Counted from the stretch's first letter, positions 19,707-31,639 are shown. The stretch: DNA of 64,000 nt from Nectonema munidae (GCA_030549495.1 JAUIRK010001009.1:434001-498000), one strand, 5' to 3'. The notes: generated by a model from the letters alone, not told the origin. Translations and numbers: made by a program.

Positions 19707-20159
19707 TTCTTAATTTTCTTAAGTTAGCTGAATTTTCCCAATTTTTTAACACTTATATACAACAAAAGATTTGCATTTCCTGACCTTTAATTAACCTTTT
19801 AATAGTTATTAACTCATTTTATTTTTTTACATTCCTTTTTCATTTTGTTATATTTTTTTCTTTCATTGTGTTAGTAAGAGCTACCTTTGCTTTAATTTTA
19901 TTTGTATCGTAGATTGTCCAACTGCTAAACGTGCTAAGCCGAATGATGCTACTTATAAAAGTGATTTGGTTACAGCCTTAAAAATATAGAGGGTCATTAT
20001 TTAAACAAAATAGGGGAAGTTAGGAGAGTATTGTTAAGGATATCTTATCAGATGTGAAAGATGTTTTCATAGACAAAATGTCTTTATTATTATCGAATTA
20101 TAAAGCACTGGAAAAAACAGATAAATGTGTCAAAACTTATTCCAATATAGTTAGTAAGA
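19707..20159. other. AT-rich replacement DNA, no gene
   Basis: Sequence not found in the other units begins at 19,707. A decayed coding-like trace (DCPTAKRAKPNDATYKSDLV) near 19,914-19,975 has no partner. Confidence 0.4.
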
Positions 20160-20544
20160 GAGAGGGACGGCTGAAAGTGTTGATCATATAGTTAATTCTA
20201 TTAATATCAAAACTAACATGGTCAAGCCTAACAAAGCAAAAATTATCGAGTTGAAAAAAGACATTGTTTCTAAAATTAATCTTAAAGAAAACAATCTACA
20301 AGTATTAGATATAAAAGTAAATAATGATGGAACAGCTTCCATTAAAGTTGATAATAATAATAATAAGGAACAAAATACTATCATCAATGCTATTAAAAAT
20401 AATTTTGATATTGTTCCCAATAAAACATTAAAACCTAGGTTTTTTATCAAAGGTATTTCAAAAGATCTGAAGAGTAACGAACAACAACAACACGTTGTTT
20501 TTGGAAGTTATTCTTTTATCACTATTATATTTTCAATTAGTTAA
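20160..20544 (+). pseudogene. probable non-LTR retrotransposon ORF1 fragment
   Basis: The frame reads VDHIVNSINIKTNM, then a segment pairing NLQVLDIKVNNDGTASIKV with a lysine- and asparagine-rich helix, and then NKTLKPRFFIKGISKDL before decaying. A beta-alpha-beta pattern followed by 'KPRFFIKGI' resembles the RRM-like part of ORF1 proteins of Jockey/R1/CR1-type LINEs, which bind the element RNA. There is no reverse transcriptase downstream. This identification is by pattern only, and chance similarity is possible. Confidence 0.35.
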
Positions 20545-21474
20545 GACATTTCTTTCGGATAATTTTGCAATTTATCTTGAATGAGGTTCTATATTTGAAA
20601 ATATACAATTTATCTGAATATATTTGAAGCAGCATATTAAATCCTTCCAAACCTCCCAAGTAATTTTCTAAATAATATAATTCTAAATTAAATTAAAATT
20701 TTTCCATTTTTTAAATTTTTTTACGTTTTTAAAATTTAAAATTATTTATTTAAATTTAAAATTTAGACGTTTTTAAAATTTTGAAATTCAATAATGTATT
20801 TATATAATAGTTATGGGTTATATAATAATATATATTTGAGTTATGGCATCGTCAAAAATTGTGATTCAGGAATGTAAATTTATATATTTACGTGAATATG
20901 TTTTTGTCATTTAAACTTAAAACAAAGACATTTTTTGAATTAGCGCAAAAAACTAAGCTGATATGTATAATATTTAGCATACGCAAAAAATTTTTTTTTC
21001 AAATATACAGTACTGGCAAAATTTTGGGTATATAGAAAATTTCTATATTGAAATTTTGAGCTAAAATATCTCGAGAAGTACAAATCGTGTGAAAACTGGA
21101 GATGGCTCATTCAAAAGAGCATTAAAAACTATCGATTTGGTATTTAAAATCTCGGAAAATATTTTATTCTGTATGTTTTTTGGTTGATCGAAAATTCAAA
21201 ATTTTCAAATTTGGACGCAATTTTTCGGGAAAGTATGATATTTGAGTTGACGAAGATAGGGGCGCTATCCGTGACAAAAAATAAAATATGAAATTATGAT
21301 ATTAAATTTTTGATTTTGTGATAATTGAATTATACATTAATAAATTGTTAAAAAGTAAATATATATATATACCATATAAACCTTTATTTAAATTTTATAG
21401 AGTTCGCAACCCTATATAAAGAAAAAATCCCTTGTTATAACAAAAGTATTAAAAAGGCTGGATTTTCCAAAGAT
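20545..21474. other. AT-rich DNA, possible Tc1-like end
   Basis: No gene was seen. TACAGTACTGGCAAAATTTT near 21,006 has the look of a Tc1-like terminus (TA followed by CAGT), but no partner end or transposase was found. Confidence 0.25.
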
Positions 21475-21724
21475 CAATCAAAATTAAAGTTTACAAAAAA
21501 AATGAATGTCAGACAATTAGTGAGTTGAAAAAACGATAACCAAATCGAAAGACCATCTCTAGATGAAAATGCCACTTCATCGCAATCATTTAAAAATCTA
21601 TTGTTTGATACTGCATTTGGAATACTTTGACCTAAATTTGATTCATTTTGGTACCCATTTAAGACCATTGTTCCCTTTTGCTTTGCAGAATAATTAAGGC
21701 AGACGGTCTGCTAGTGAGTTTATC

Positions 21725-23370
21725 TTAGTTGTTTGTTTCTTTTTTGAGCACTGAAAAAATATCATTGGAACTAGATTGTAAAAAAAGATAGATCTTTTTT
21801 GTTACATACATTACATCATTTAATATAACTAATGCGACAACAAACTCAGATTTAGTTAGAGAGTTGAGCAAAGAGTTAGCGTCTGAAGAAGAACTTGATT
21901 TTTCTTTGCTTATTTTCTCTAGTGTATCAATGACTTCATAATACCAGATGTATGCAGTGTGAATAGATTCATGTTTCTCAATCCAACGAGTTGGACATGG
22001 AACTTTCAGTCTGTATCTTGAAGTTTCATTTTTCGACTCCTTTACAGCTTCTTGCAATTTTTTACTTCTCACAGAACTTGAATTAAAAAACTTCGCTAAA
22101 CTCCCAACTATACCAAAAGTGTTTCGAATTTCTGAAACTTCACTTGCTTTAATCAAAGTAAGGTTGAAAGAATGAGCAGCGCACTGCACATATATTGCTT
22201 GATTTCCACAAATACGCCGTACTTCTGCTTGTACTCCATTAAAAGCTCCACTCATTGCTGCTGCACCATCATAGCCTTGGCCAACTAAGTTTTCGCAAAC
22301 TAAACCACTTCTTTTCAACACATTGATGATTTCACATGCAAGACTTTTTCCACATAACGATTCTGGATTCACGAATTCTAAGAAGCGTTCTACTATGGAG
22401 TGATCTTTCACATATCTTACGCTTATTGAAAGTTGGCTTTTATGTTAAAAATCAGTTGTCTCATCTGCAATAACAGAATAAAACTCCGCTTTCTCAACTT
22501 CATTAGCTATTTTCCTGCAAATTACTTTTGCAATGCATGATATAATTTCATTTTGTATACTTTTAGAAATGTAAGAAGCATTCAAAGCTGATTTTGAAAG
22601 AATATTAAATAAACTTGAGTTAGATAAAGAATACAACTGTATCATAGAGCGAAAACAGCCTTCTTCTACGGTTATTTCGTTGATTGTAGTTGGAGCATCT
22701 AATTGACCATCATCTCTATGTCCTCTGAATGGTAGACCCATTCTACAGCATAAAAGAACAATTTCAATTATGCTCTTCATAATCTCTCGATTTTCTCTTT
22801 TAACTTTCATTATGTTAGAATTCAATTGATTATCAACTGAGAGTTCTGGGTTAGAAATTCTTAATTGGAAATCGTGAGCAGCAGTTTTGGCTAATTCATG
22901 ATATTGTGCTTTGTTATGTTCATATAGATATCCATCTTGACATGTCAATCTAGCAAAACGTTTGCAGGGTAAATTCACCAACTGTTTGGCTGAAAGATTT
23001 GATGCTCCTACCAAATCAGGCGCAAAAAACACACAAAATCGGCAAAAAGGCCTTTAAAATAAATTGAGTATGTCAACCAAGGATATTTGTCAAAACAAAA
23101 AGGCGTAACTCGCCTAGTTTTGCCATTTTTAAGCGTTTCATGAGGCCAGGATGATGCTTCACCTGCTGGTCGCACCACTTTTTTAAACAAAAAAAGCTTA
23201 TCGCAGCTGGGCATTTTTTTAGCTCCACCAGAATATAGAATTGCTCGAGCAATGTCATTTTCTTCAAGCACAGCGTCCATATTGAAATCATTTGAATTTA
23301 AAATTTCTTCATTGTCAAGTTCCTTTGTATAGGATACTGCACATTGTGATTGGCTTGAAGATTGGATCAA
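21725..23370 (-). pseudogene. ZMYM1/TTF-type hAT transposase, broken
   Basis: Three frames in order make a hAT transposase of the type with a TTF zinc-finger region. 23,370-23,008 has an acidic N terminus and the CFDKYPWLTYS motif. 23,032-22,445 has EHNKAQYHEL, the MGLPFRGHRDDGQ motif and the catalytic FYSVIADETTDF. 22,411-21,725 has CENLVGQGYDGAAAMSG, the CAAHSFNL pair and PCPTRWIEKHESI. It ends after a decayed C-terminal helix, so the hAT dimerisation region and the last acidic residue are missing. Frame breaks near 23,030 and 22,430 inactivate it. It is AT-rich like the host and therefore probably old. Confidence 0.8.
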
Positions 23371-24716
23371 ATCATTTTTTGTAAAATAATCTATTATTTT
23401 TCTTTTTTTACATTTTGAAGAGCTTTGAGTATTTATCTTAACTAAAACTAAAGAATATTATGAAGTGCTAAATAATATTATGAAGAATATATGAAAAATG
23501 AATTAAAAAACGTATCTGAGTTTAATCAGTTTTTTCATACAACTCGGGATCGCGGAATCCCACAATCTGTCAAACCTAGCTGAATCAATCAGTATCTGAT
23601 CAAAACTTGCAAAAACCAAACAGATAAAACTAAAATCGTCTAAAACCAAAAAGTCACAGAGTAAAGTTATTTAAAAATAAGTTTCTTTGAAATTGATCGT
23701 AAATATTTGATAATTAAAATTATTGTTTTTTAAAATTTATATTCATTTTAAAATCATTTCACTTTAAGCAGTTGTGCTTTATGACTGTCCTTCTAAAGTA
23801 ATACTTAAGGTAAATATGTTCGTTCGTGCATGTTTTCATAAATTTTTCATTTTTGAAGGTAAACCTGCTGCATTTTAGAGTTAAAATGCTTTGACTTATT
23901 TGTCGAACCAACATAATTCTAATTTATTTTTTTATAAAATTTAAAATTATAAGTGTTTTTGCCTTTTGATTAGCGCTGCATAAAAAGGGCTAGAAAAAGC
24001 TGGTATGTGTTATACTCTAATGATTTCTTTAGCAAAAAAAGTAATGACTATAACATATATTTGGAAAATCAAACATAAAAAACTAGAATTCAAACATTTG
24101 TCAAATATATAAAGAAGCATTAAGATTATAATGAAATGAAACTGTGAAACATGAAACTTATTATGGTCAGCTCAATTCTAACGGTGTAGTGGCATGAATA
24201 TTTGGTAAAAATCGATATATGTCATAAACTCTGTTACAAATTAATTATTTAAAATTAATTAATATTTGTATGTTCTGAATATATCAATTGTCAAAATAAA
24301 ATCATAAGTACTAACTGAGATCACTTACAATTCACAAGAAAATTCGTAGAAAATTATGACAACAATTTTAGGGATAACAATTTTTTGAAGAATACGTAAT
24401 ATCTGGTCCGGAAACAAAGAAGAGAAAAGAAAGAAAAGCGAACATATATGAGTGAACAAAATCACACACACACACACACGTATATAAATGATATGAAGAA
24501 AGAGCAGAGAAGGAACAAATAACAAATGTATAAATTCATCATGCAACTTGATAGCTTTTTGTCACATTGGTGCACTTAGTTTGTGAGATGATCGTTCGCA
24601 AAAACTAATGTGATAATGAAGATGCGTATTATAATGAGTACTTTCAATCTAATATAATAAAAAAACTTAGCAAATTTGTCAGAGTAACTTTGAAATGTTT
24701 TCATAGGGGGGGGGGG
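23371..24716. other. hAT 5' flank and AT-rich DNA
   Basis: No gene was seen. It probably represents the 5' untranslated part of the hAT, including a CA microsatellite. Confidence 0.4.
24463..24479. repeat. (CA)n microsatellite
   Basis: Eight and a half CA dinucleotides in a row. Confidence 0.8.
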
Positions 24717-24753
24717 GCTGGCCCCGGCGGCCCCCCCTTTGGATCCGCCACTG

Positions 24754-25030
24754 GTTCTCGGAGACAGATTTTAAAAATAAACCGCAAATTTGTTTTACAT
24801 TGATTAGCATTTTCAAATTCTAAATGCAAAAAGAATTTATAAATGAAATTACGATTGTTGATTTGTTATAATAATGTGTATATTCCATGTAAAATTTGAA
24901 TAAATGTTTTCAGAGACAGATTTTTGAAGTAAACCGCAGGTTTGTTACACACATATGTATTTTCAATTTCTAAATTCCAAAAATGAAATCAGTATGCCCG
25001 ATTTGATATAAAAAAATATATCATGTAAAA
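24754..25030 (-). repeat. satellite 1 monomers in reverse orientation
   Basis: Two diverged monomers (CCGCAAATTTGTTTTACATTG and CCGCAGGTTTGTTAC cores) run opposite to the arrays in the units. Confidence 0.65.
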
Positions 25031-25533
25031 TTTGAAGGTATATTTTATTAGATATATTTCTCATCAATCAAAATTTTGATTGACATTTCCCAAAAAGTAA
25101 CCATGATTTTGAAAAAATTTAAACAATAAAGTGTTATGTGTTCAAAACTGTATATATTTATAAATTTTCAAACGAGTATATAATATAGAACCAAGGTTAT
25201 ACGCTTAACTAGAGATACTGTCAGAATTTTGCTGAAAAAGTTTAACTTTTAATTTTGATTCACAGATTTAGACATGAAAAGGTGATTCAACTGCCATGAA
25301 AATGGTATCAAAAGATGCAGCTATCAATTTTAGGAAATGTCACGAAGTATGGTAGCAAAAGATGTAGTCAATTTGGTACAAGAGAAATTTTAGTTGAGGG
25401 AGTGGGGCTAAAATAGCCCCTTCGTCACTGATAGGGTTAAAAACTTAATCAGGGTGATTCAGATTTTTAAATATAAGCCTATTTTTTGTGCCCCTCTTGT
25501 GCCCCCATGTACTTCGCTCTGGCTACGCCACTG
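25031..25533 (-). mobile_element. second hAT terminus and decayed body
   Basis: The inverted end CAGTGGCGTAGCCAGAGCGA finishes at 25,533 and is followed by ATCACCAT, which in units 2 and 3 is continuous with the preceding GAAC. An 8-bp target is plausible, but the opposite end has been lost. No transposase is readable. Confidence 0.5.
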
Positions 25534-26255
25534 ATCACCATTAAATTCTGCATACTTGAAATGTATAATAAACTTTTTATAAGAATAAAAATATTAATTT
25601 TGACATGGGCTGTCATATTTAAATTATTTTGTCAGGTTTGACTAATATTTATAAAAAAAAAAAAGAAATATAACCAGTAAACACAGCCTACTTGAAAATG
25701 GGTATATGTGTGTAAAATGCCATACATGGTAAACTTCATCACCTCCCTATACTTTCTATTAAATCACCACTGAATTCAGAATGCTTGAAAATGGGTGTAT
25801 ATGTGTAAAAAACATTATATGATTATTTAGATAAAAAGTTTCTTTTTTGAGATGAGCTGTCATATTTAGATCAATTTTTTGACAGGTTTGAATGATTTTT
25901 ATAAAAAATGAATATCACCACTGAATTCAGCTACATGTATAAAAACTTTATATACTTATTTAGATAAAAAGTTCCTTTTTGAGATGAGCTGTCATATTTA
26001 GATCAATTTTTTGGTAGGTTTGATTGATTTTCATAAAAAATGAATATCACCACTGAATTCAGCATATTTGAAAATGGGTATACATGCGTAAAAAACTTTA
26101 TATAATTATTTAAATAAAAAGTTCCTTTTTGAGATGAGCTGTTAAATATAAATCAATTTTTTGACAGGTTTGATTGATAAAAAATGGACATCACCAAATT
26201 AAGCATAGTTGAAATATATATGTGACATTAAAAATATTTATAAAAACTTGTTAAT
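25534..26255 (+). repeat. satellite 2, unit 1
   Basis: About six diverged monomers of roughly 130 bp with the core TTGAGATGAGCTGTCATATT and ATCACCACTGAATTCAGC. Confidence 0.8.
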
Positions 26256-26269
26256 ATCTGAGAAAAATA

Positions 26270-26308
26270 GGGGGGGGGGGGGCACTTTACTTTCCCCCCC
26301 CCCCCCCC
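26270..26308. repeat. G13/C15 hairpin, end of unit 1
   Basis: A run of 13 G is followed by 11 bases and then 15 C. It can fold back on itself or form G-quadruplex or i-motif structures. Confidence 0.8.
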
Positions 26309-26352
26309 TCCAGCACTTGAGAGGACAAATTTATCCCAGCACTAATAGGGTT

Positions 26353-26557
26353 AAACTTTGAATTTTTAATATCTTTTATAATAATTAAATTATATCTCTG
26401 TTATAATTAATAGCTATATTAAGAAAGTAAGGGTTAACTTATTATTATTATTATAAAATTGTATTTAATGTTTTTAAGTTACAAAAATCCTAGTAGTCCG
26501 CAAAATTTAAAATTATACAACTACTGGTCCATGAATTTGAAAGCTTGGCGACCGGTG
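26353..26557 (+). mobile_element. hAT 3' tail, truncated, unit 2
   Basis: Same sequence as 6,794-7,000 but without the transposase. It is joined to the G/C hairpin end of the preceding unit. Confidence 0.6.
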
Positions 26558-27119
26558 GTATAAAGTATAGAAGAAATAAAGTAGAGACTACGAGCCGATA
26601 AGAAATTTGTAGACAAAACGAATGAGTCCTGCATAAATATCAGATTCACTGACAGGTGAAATATTTTGAGTGAATTAAAAATCAAAAGTTGGTTGATTGA
26701 ATAAATTAAGAAAATAATAACTGTACTAGAGGAAAGTATAATTTATTTTAAAGTTTATAAATTTGGCTTTGATTGTCATGTTTGATAGAATTTATAAGTT
26801 CTTTTAATTCGTTGATTTATCGAAGCAAATTCTTGTACAATTTTTAAACAAAAGTTTGATTGAAAATAGAAATTTTACTATATTTGAGCATAGCGAAATG
26901 CTGGATAAAAGATAATATAAAGAAAAACTAGAAATTCTGAAGCTTGTTAAATCCCATTTAGCAGTTAATCTTCCATTTTCCAGTTAATTTGTTAAGCTGT
27001 TAGATACTCTGGCTTTTTCTGCTTTCAAATATTTCGATGAGATGACTCAAATAATGAGTTTTTATTTTTGAACACATTTCTATCTTAATTTATCATTATG
27101 TATTTGGAATACATTTTGA

Positions 27120-27479
27120 GTGAAAAAGACAAAAAAAGTTAGTGGACGGTTTTGTAAAGAGAAAACAATAAAACAAAAACTTTTGTGGAAATGTGATCAC
27201 TATTATTTAACTAAATGCAAGGCAAGAAATCAAACTAAAGATAGCAATATTTTTAAAATATTAAATGAACATAATCATGCAGGTAATTGTGCTTGAGTTC
27301 AAGCAAAAAGTTCATAACTTGACCACAAGTAAAACTTGATCACAAGTAAAACTTTTTCACAAGAAACTACACACACTTTTACAGAGGCTTGTAAAGCAAT
27401 ATCCCAAACTGTATCTATTCAATTATTATCAACGAAAAATTTTCCCTTTACGGGAAATAAGCATAAAGCTCAATCTGTA
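27120..27479 (+). pseudogene. FLYWCH zinc-finger fragment, unit 2
   Basis: Homologue of the unit 1 copy at 7,562. The zinc-binding Cys/His pattern can still be read. A short direct duplication of the GATCACAAGTAAAACTT type near 27,320-27,350 and small deletions further damage the downstream part. Confidence 0.55.
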
Positions 27480-27650
27480 AACCTTCTAAATGGGATTTAA
27501 CAAGCTTCAGAAATCAAGCATTTCGCTAAGATGTTCAAATATAATAAAATTTCTATTTCAATCCTTTCGTCCTAAAGTTTAAGCTTTATTTTAAACGATC
27601 TCATTTTGTACATGAAATCAATCACAGCTATAAACCTACCTTAAAGGACC
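27480..27650. other. unit 2 segment between FLYWCH and hAT fragments
   Basis: Inverted-repeat partner plus AT-rich DNA, as in unit 1 (7,909-8,080). Confidence 0.5.
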
Positions 27651-27851
27651 TTAGGGAAGCTTTTGAAGCCATTGGTTGTCTGATAGTTTTCTTGCAAATT
27701 CCATTGACTTCAAATTGTTACCTTGCATCAAGAATTCAGTAAGTACCTTTTTCAGTGATTCAACCCTTGTTAAAACATTTCCCCTCGACAGCCAGCGAAC
27801 TTCAGTGTGAAGGAGTACATGTTCTTCGTTGTTTCCAAATTCCTGGCACAA
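27651..27851 (-). pseudogene. hAT transposase internal fragment, unit 2
   Basis: Same fragment as at 8,081. This copy reads WLSRGNV where unit 1 reads WLSMGNV; Arg is the more usual residue at this position in the family. Confidence 0.7.
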
Positions 27852-28529
27852 GAGTGAAAATTTTTATTAAACTCAATTTTCTCTTTAAAAATAAATAAGT
27901 AAATATTTTTAAGTTTTTTAAAACATTTTTATCAATAAATGTTTAATTATTAATTTTCTATTTAGTATCCTATAGACATAATCAAAACAAACAAGACCTT
28001 GGACGTTTTTAATGTCTAAAGTTGAGACCCAGTTTTTAAGACCAATTTTTCAATGCCAATTTTATGAGACCAATCTTTATAAATAATATGAAAAAATAAA
28101 AATTTATAAATTTAGAGTTTGAAAAGGTTAAAAAGATTTATTTGCGAAATAATAAAATGGAAATAATTTAGCTTCTCATTTTCTGTAAAAAATTAAAAAA
28201 AATTTTCTTCGTGTATTAATATTCAAAATATCAAAAAGTAAAAATGATACTTTTTGATATAATATAAATATGTCAATTAAAAATAAAATTAAGAAATAGT
28301 TGAAGGCTAGTTGCTTTCCACACCACCCTTGAGGTACAACGTATAGGCGCATTAACTTTTTTTTAAGTGGAAGTATCCCCAGGAGGTATATCGTAACCAC
28401 TGTTCACATCAACACCCTTTTTAACTCTATTTCGTATTTTTGCAATTCTATTTTTTCCTTTTGTAATACTGTTTCCTTGACCTTTTTAAAGTTTTTGGAA
28501 AAGAACCTTATTTAGGTAAGAGAGACATT

Positions 28530-28742
28530 CTATAACAAAACGAAAAAGTAGAATTTCAAAAGGACAAAATAGAATTGTAAAAGAATAAAATAGAATTGAA
28601 AAAGAACAAAATAGAATTATAAAATAGAATTGAAAAAGAAGAAATTAGGTTTGGGAAAGAAAAAACTAGAACTAAGAAAGAAGAAAATAGAATTGGGAAA
28701 GAAGAAACTAGAATTAAGAAAGAAGAAAATAGAACTAAAATT
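28530..28742 (+). repeat. approximately 21-bp minisatellite, unit 2 left arm
   Basis: Same heptad-period repeat as in unit 1. Confidence 0.7.
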
Positions 28743-28838
28743 GGTATATATTATATATTTATTTTGTTAGACCTTTTCGGTATTCTAAGCGAATTTGCCT
28801 CTGCAACTTCCTGTTTTCTTTCTTTTCTGCTTGGGCTC

Positions 28839-29354
28839 TCAAGTTTTCTCTCTTTTTTTCATTCTTGATCGAGTCCATCTTCTCCATTTTGCGTCTGCTT
28901 TCTTTCTAATCTTAATGCATTTTGATTTGAAGGCGAAAGACGTTAGTTCACTATATTGCACAGTTTCTATCTCGAGATATTGACATTTCGTTTCTTTCAT
29001 CTGTTCTTTTTTTCCTTTCAAGTTGTCCTTATTCTTGACAGATTCAACGAAATTAGTCAAATACTCTTTCTTTTCTTTTTTAAATGTTCGAATATCAATT
29101 TCTCGAACTTTAGGCTTATTATCTTTTTTATCGAGTTGGCATTGTTTTGCCTTTGATTTATTTTTTAAATTTTTTGGGCAAGAAGAATTCACGTTTTCGT
29201 GAAGTTCATTTCCTTCAAAGCCCTTTCTTATATTTTCCCATGCTTTTTCACATGAGTATTTGAGTTTTGGTAAAATAGCAGAGCAAGCTTCTATTACTAT
29301 TACCACGCTCAACATAGCGCAAGCCTCAATTAGTATGTTTCCGAACATGGCCAT
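28839..29354 (-). pseudogene. lysine-rich arm ORF, frameshifted, unit 2 left arm
   Basis: Homologue of the 198-residue frame in unit 1. A single-base deletion near 28,912 shifts the frame after KCIKI, replacing the charged C-terminal helix with a different basic tail (RKKADAKWRRWTRSR) and ending at 171 residues. The same deletion occurs in the right arm of this unit but in no other unit. N-terminal residues read IEACAMLSVVIVIEAC, the haplotype of the unit 3 right arm. Confidence 0.6.
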
Positions 29355-29435
29355 TTTCGTAGAGTGCTTTTAATAAAAGTGACGATAACAAACTTTGTAA
29401 AGTTATTTGTATACTCATGCAAAAGGTCATTCAAC

Positions 29436-29597
29436 TGCCTTGAAAATTCTATGCAGCCATCATTTTTGGGAAATGTGAGAACATACGCATCTTTACGCCT
29501 CGCGTAATATTACGAACGATAAAAGACATGCATACATCACACACATAACCAATGAAATTTATTTTGTTATTTTTATGACCAATAAAATTACGCATGA
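29436..29597 (-). promoter_or_regulatory. palindrome spacer, inverted orientation, unit 2
   Basis: This is the reverse complement of the spacers in units 1 and 3 (it reads GCCTTGAAAATTCTATGCAG into the spacer from the left). The role as shared promoter is inferred from the divergent ORFs. Confidence 0.45.
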
Positions 29598-29678
29598 GTT
29601 GAATGACCTTTTGCATGAGTATACAAATAACTATAGAAAGTAGGTTAGCGTCACTTTTATAAAAAGCACTCTACGAAA

Positions 29679-30194
29679 ATGGCCATGTTCGGAAACATAC
29701 TAATTCAGGCTTGCGCTATGTTGGGCGTGGTAATAGTAATAGAAGCTTGCTCTGCTATTTTACCAAAACTCAAATACTCATGCGAAAAAGCATGGGAAAA
29801 TATAAGAAAGGGCTTTAAAGGAAATGAACTTCACGAAAACGTGAATTCTTCTTGCCCAAAAAATTTAAAAAATAAATCAAAGGCAAAACAATGCCAACTC
29901 GATAAAAAAGATAATAAGCCTAAAGTTCGAGAAATTGATATTCGAACATTTAAAAAAGAAAAGAAAGAGTATTTGACTAATTTCGTTGAATCTGTCAAGA
30001 ATAAGGACAACTTGAAAGGAAAAAAAGAACAGATGAAAGAAACGAAATGTCAATATCTCGAGATAGAAACTGTGCAATATAGTGAACTAACGTCTTTCGC
30101 CTTCAAATCAAAATGCATTAAGATTAGAAAGAAAGCAGACGCAAAATGGAGAAGATGGACTCGATCAAGAATGAAAAAAAGAGAGAAAACTTGA
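29679..30194 (+). pseudogene. lysine-rich arm ORF, frameshifted, unit 2 right arm
   Basis: Mirror of 28,839-29,354 with the same private deletion near 30,125 and the same 171-residue alternative ending. It also shares the private changes NLKNKSK and EQMKETK with the left arm. N-terminal residues read IQACAMLGVVIVIEAC. Whether the shortened product is made is unknown. Confidence 0.6.
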
Positions 30195-30289
30195 GAGCCC
30201 AAGCAGAAAAGAAAGAAAACAGGAAGTTGCAGAGGCAAATTCGCTTAGAATACCGAAAAGGTCTAACAAAATAAATATATAATATATAC

Positions 30290-30500
30290 CAATTTTAGTT
30301 CTATTTTCTTCTTCCTTAATTCTAGTTTCTTCTTTCCCAATTCTATTTTCTTCTTTCTTAGTTCTAGTTTCGTCTTTCCCAAACATAATTTCTTCTTTTT
30401 CAATTCTATTTTATAATTCTATTTTGTTCTTTCTCAATTCTATTTTATTCTTTTACAATTCTATTTTGTCCTTTTGAAATTCTACTTTTTCTTTTTGTTA
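30290..30500 (-). repeat. approximately 21-bp minisatellite, unit 2 right arm
   Basis: Mirror copy. Its minus strand has a short open frame of NRIGKEETRIKEEENRTK type without stops over about 35 codons. Confidence 0.7.
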
Positions 30501-31425
30501 TAGAATGTCTCTCTTACCTAAATAAGGTTCTTTTCCAAAAAGTTTAAAAAGGTCAAGGAAACAGTATTACAAAATGAAAAAATAGAATTGCAAAAATACG
30601 AAATAGAGTTAAAAGGGTGTTCATGTGAACAGTGGTTACGATATACCTCCTGGGGATACTTCCACTTAAAAAAAAGTTAATGCGCCTATACGTTGTACCT
30701 CAAGGGTGGTGTGGAAAGCAACTAGCCTTCATCTATTTCTTATTTTTATTTGACATATTTATATTATCTTGACAAGTATCATTTTTACTTTTTGATATTT
30801 TGAATATTAATACACGAAGAAAATTTTTTTTAATTTTTAACAGAAAATGAGAAGCTAAATTATTTCCATTTTATTATTTCGCAAATAAATCTTATTTAAC
30901 CTTTTCAAACTCTAAATTTATAAATTTTTATTTTTCATATTATTTATAAAGATTCGGTCCGGTTAAAAAGTGCCGCAGAAAATGCCGCAAGATTAATTTG
31001 GCAATATCTTTTTTTAAATAATAAAGTTCAAGCTGAAGTAAATTTTTTTATAAAATGTAAGTTCTTTTCTATTGTTTAAAATCTTTCTTGATTTAATTAA
31101 TAAAAATATTGTGTTAAACTAAGCTCCTTAAATAAAGGCCTTCTGATTTTAATGGCGGCTGGGTTAAAAAGTGCCACAAGGTTTTAATAAAATGTCTGCC
31201 TTTTAAAATGGATGATTATTTTCCTACTTTTATAAAAATAGATTATTCCTCCCTTTTTTTAAACTTTTCTACTTTTTACACACGTAATGTAACTAATTTT
31301 AATTTCTGATTTTTTTTAAAATAATGTTTTTTGAACTTAATTTGAAGCTTTATCAACCTACTTTTTTTGATATCAAATATTTTTTGTGAAAATGATCTAT
31401 AAAATTTGCCGTCAGTTTATTTGAA

Positions 31426-31638
31426 ATGATACAATGCTTTGATTGTACTGGCCTTTTCTATTTTCCCTGTCAAAGTTTATCCAGTCATCAGGGCCTTTTT
31501 CATTCAAATAATTGTTTAAATTATTATTGCTTAGTGTATAATTTTTCTATGTATTCTTATTCTAAAAGTATAAAGCGTATAGAAAAATTTGTTGCTTCCA
31601 TTTTAACCAAACCTTTTCATTTTACTTTTTTTTTTTGA
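31426..31638 (+). CDS. small Cys/His-containing ORF in the 4.58-kb transposon, unit 2
   Basis: The 70-codon frame begins MIQCFDCTGLFYFPCQSLSS and continues HQGLFHSN. The spacing C-x2-C, 13 residues, H-x4-H with Phe and Leu between resembles a C2H2 finger with one extra residue. It ends in a T-run where unit 3 has a slightly shorter run and a longer frame. It could be an exon or remnant of a DNA-binding N terminus of the element's lost transposase. No other part is recognised. Confidence 0.3.
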   Translation: MIQCFDCTGLFYFPCQSLSSHQGLFHSNNCLNYYCLVYNFSMYSYSKSIKRIEKFVASILTKPFHFTFFF

Positions 31639-31639
31639 A

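Larger units (their letters stand above)
21475..24753 (-). mobile_element. ZMYM-type hAT element, 3' side truncated
   Basis: The right edge is a hAT terminus, inverted, starting CAGTGGCGGATCCAAAGGGG at 24,753 and followed by G/C runs. The transposase reads leftward. No matching terminus is found on the left, where the C-terminal part of the transposase is also missing. It lies beside minus-strand satellite 1 monomers. Confidence 0.65.
6794..26352 (+). repeat. macro-repeat unit 1 (first of array)
   Basis: This is the first copy of the tandem unit. Homology to units 2 and 3 starts within the hAT 3' tail around 6,794, next to a TTAAAC that is also present at the other junctions. From the start to the retroelement break at 19,706 it is about 10.38 kb after removing the Tigger insertion. 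The matching part of unit 2 without its 4.58-kb insertion is about 10.39 kb. The stretch 19,707-25,533 has been replaced by other transposon sequence; satellite 2 and the G/C hairpin then resume. Confidence 0.85.
27854..29435 (-). repeat. palindrome left arm, unit 2
   Basis: Reverse complement of 29,598-30,954 plus 35,534-35,754. Its inner end matches the right arm of unit 3 rather than the left, consistent with inversion. Confidence 0.9.
29598..30954 (+). repeat. palindrome right arm, inner part, unit 2
   Basis: Interrupted at 30,955 by the 4.58-kb transposon; the arm resumes at 35,534. Confidence 0.9.

Noticed and set aside
20184-20450. 88-codon hydrophobic minus-strand frame resembling a membrane protein
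   Set aside because: It is the antisense of the Lys/Asn-rich ORF1-like fragment; T-rich antisense codons always look hydrophobic.
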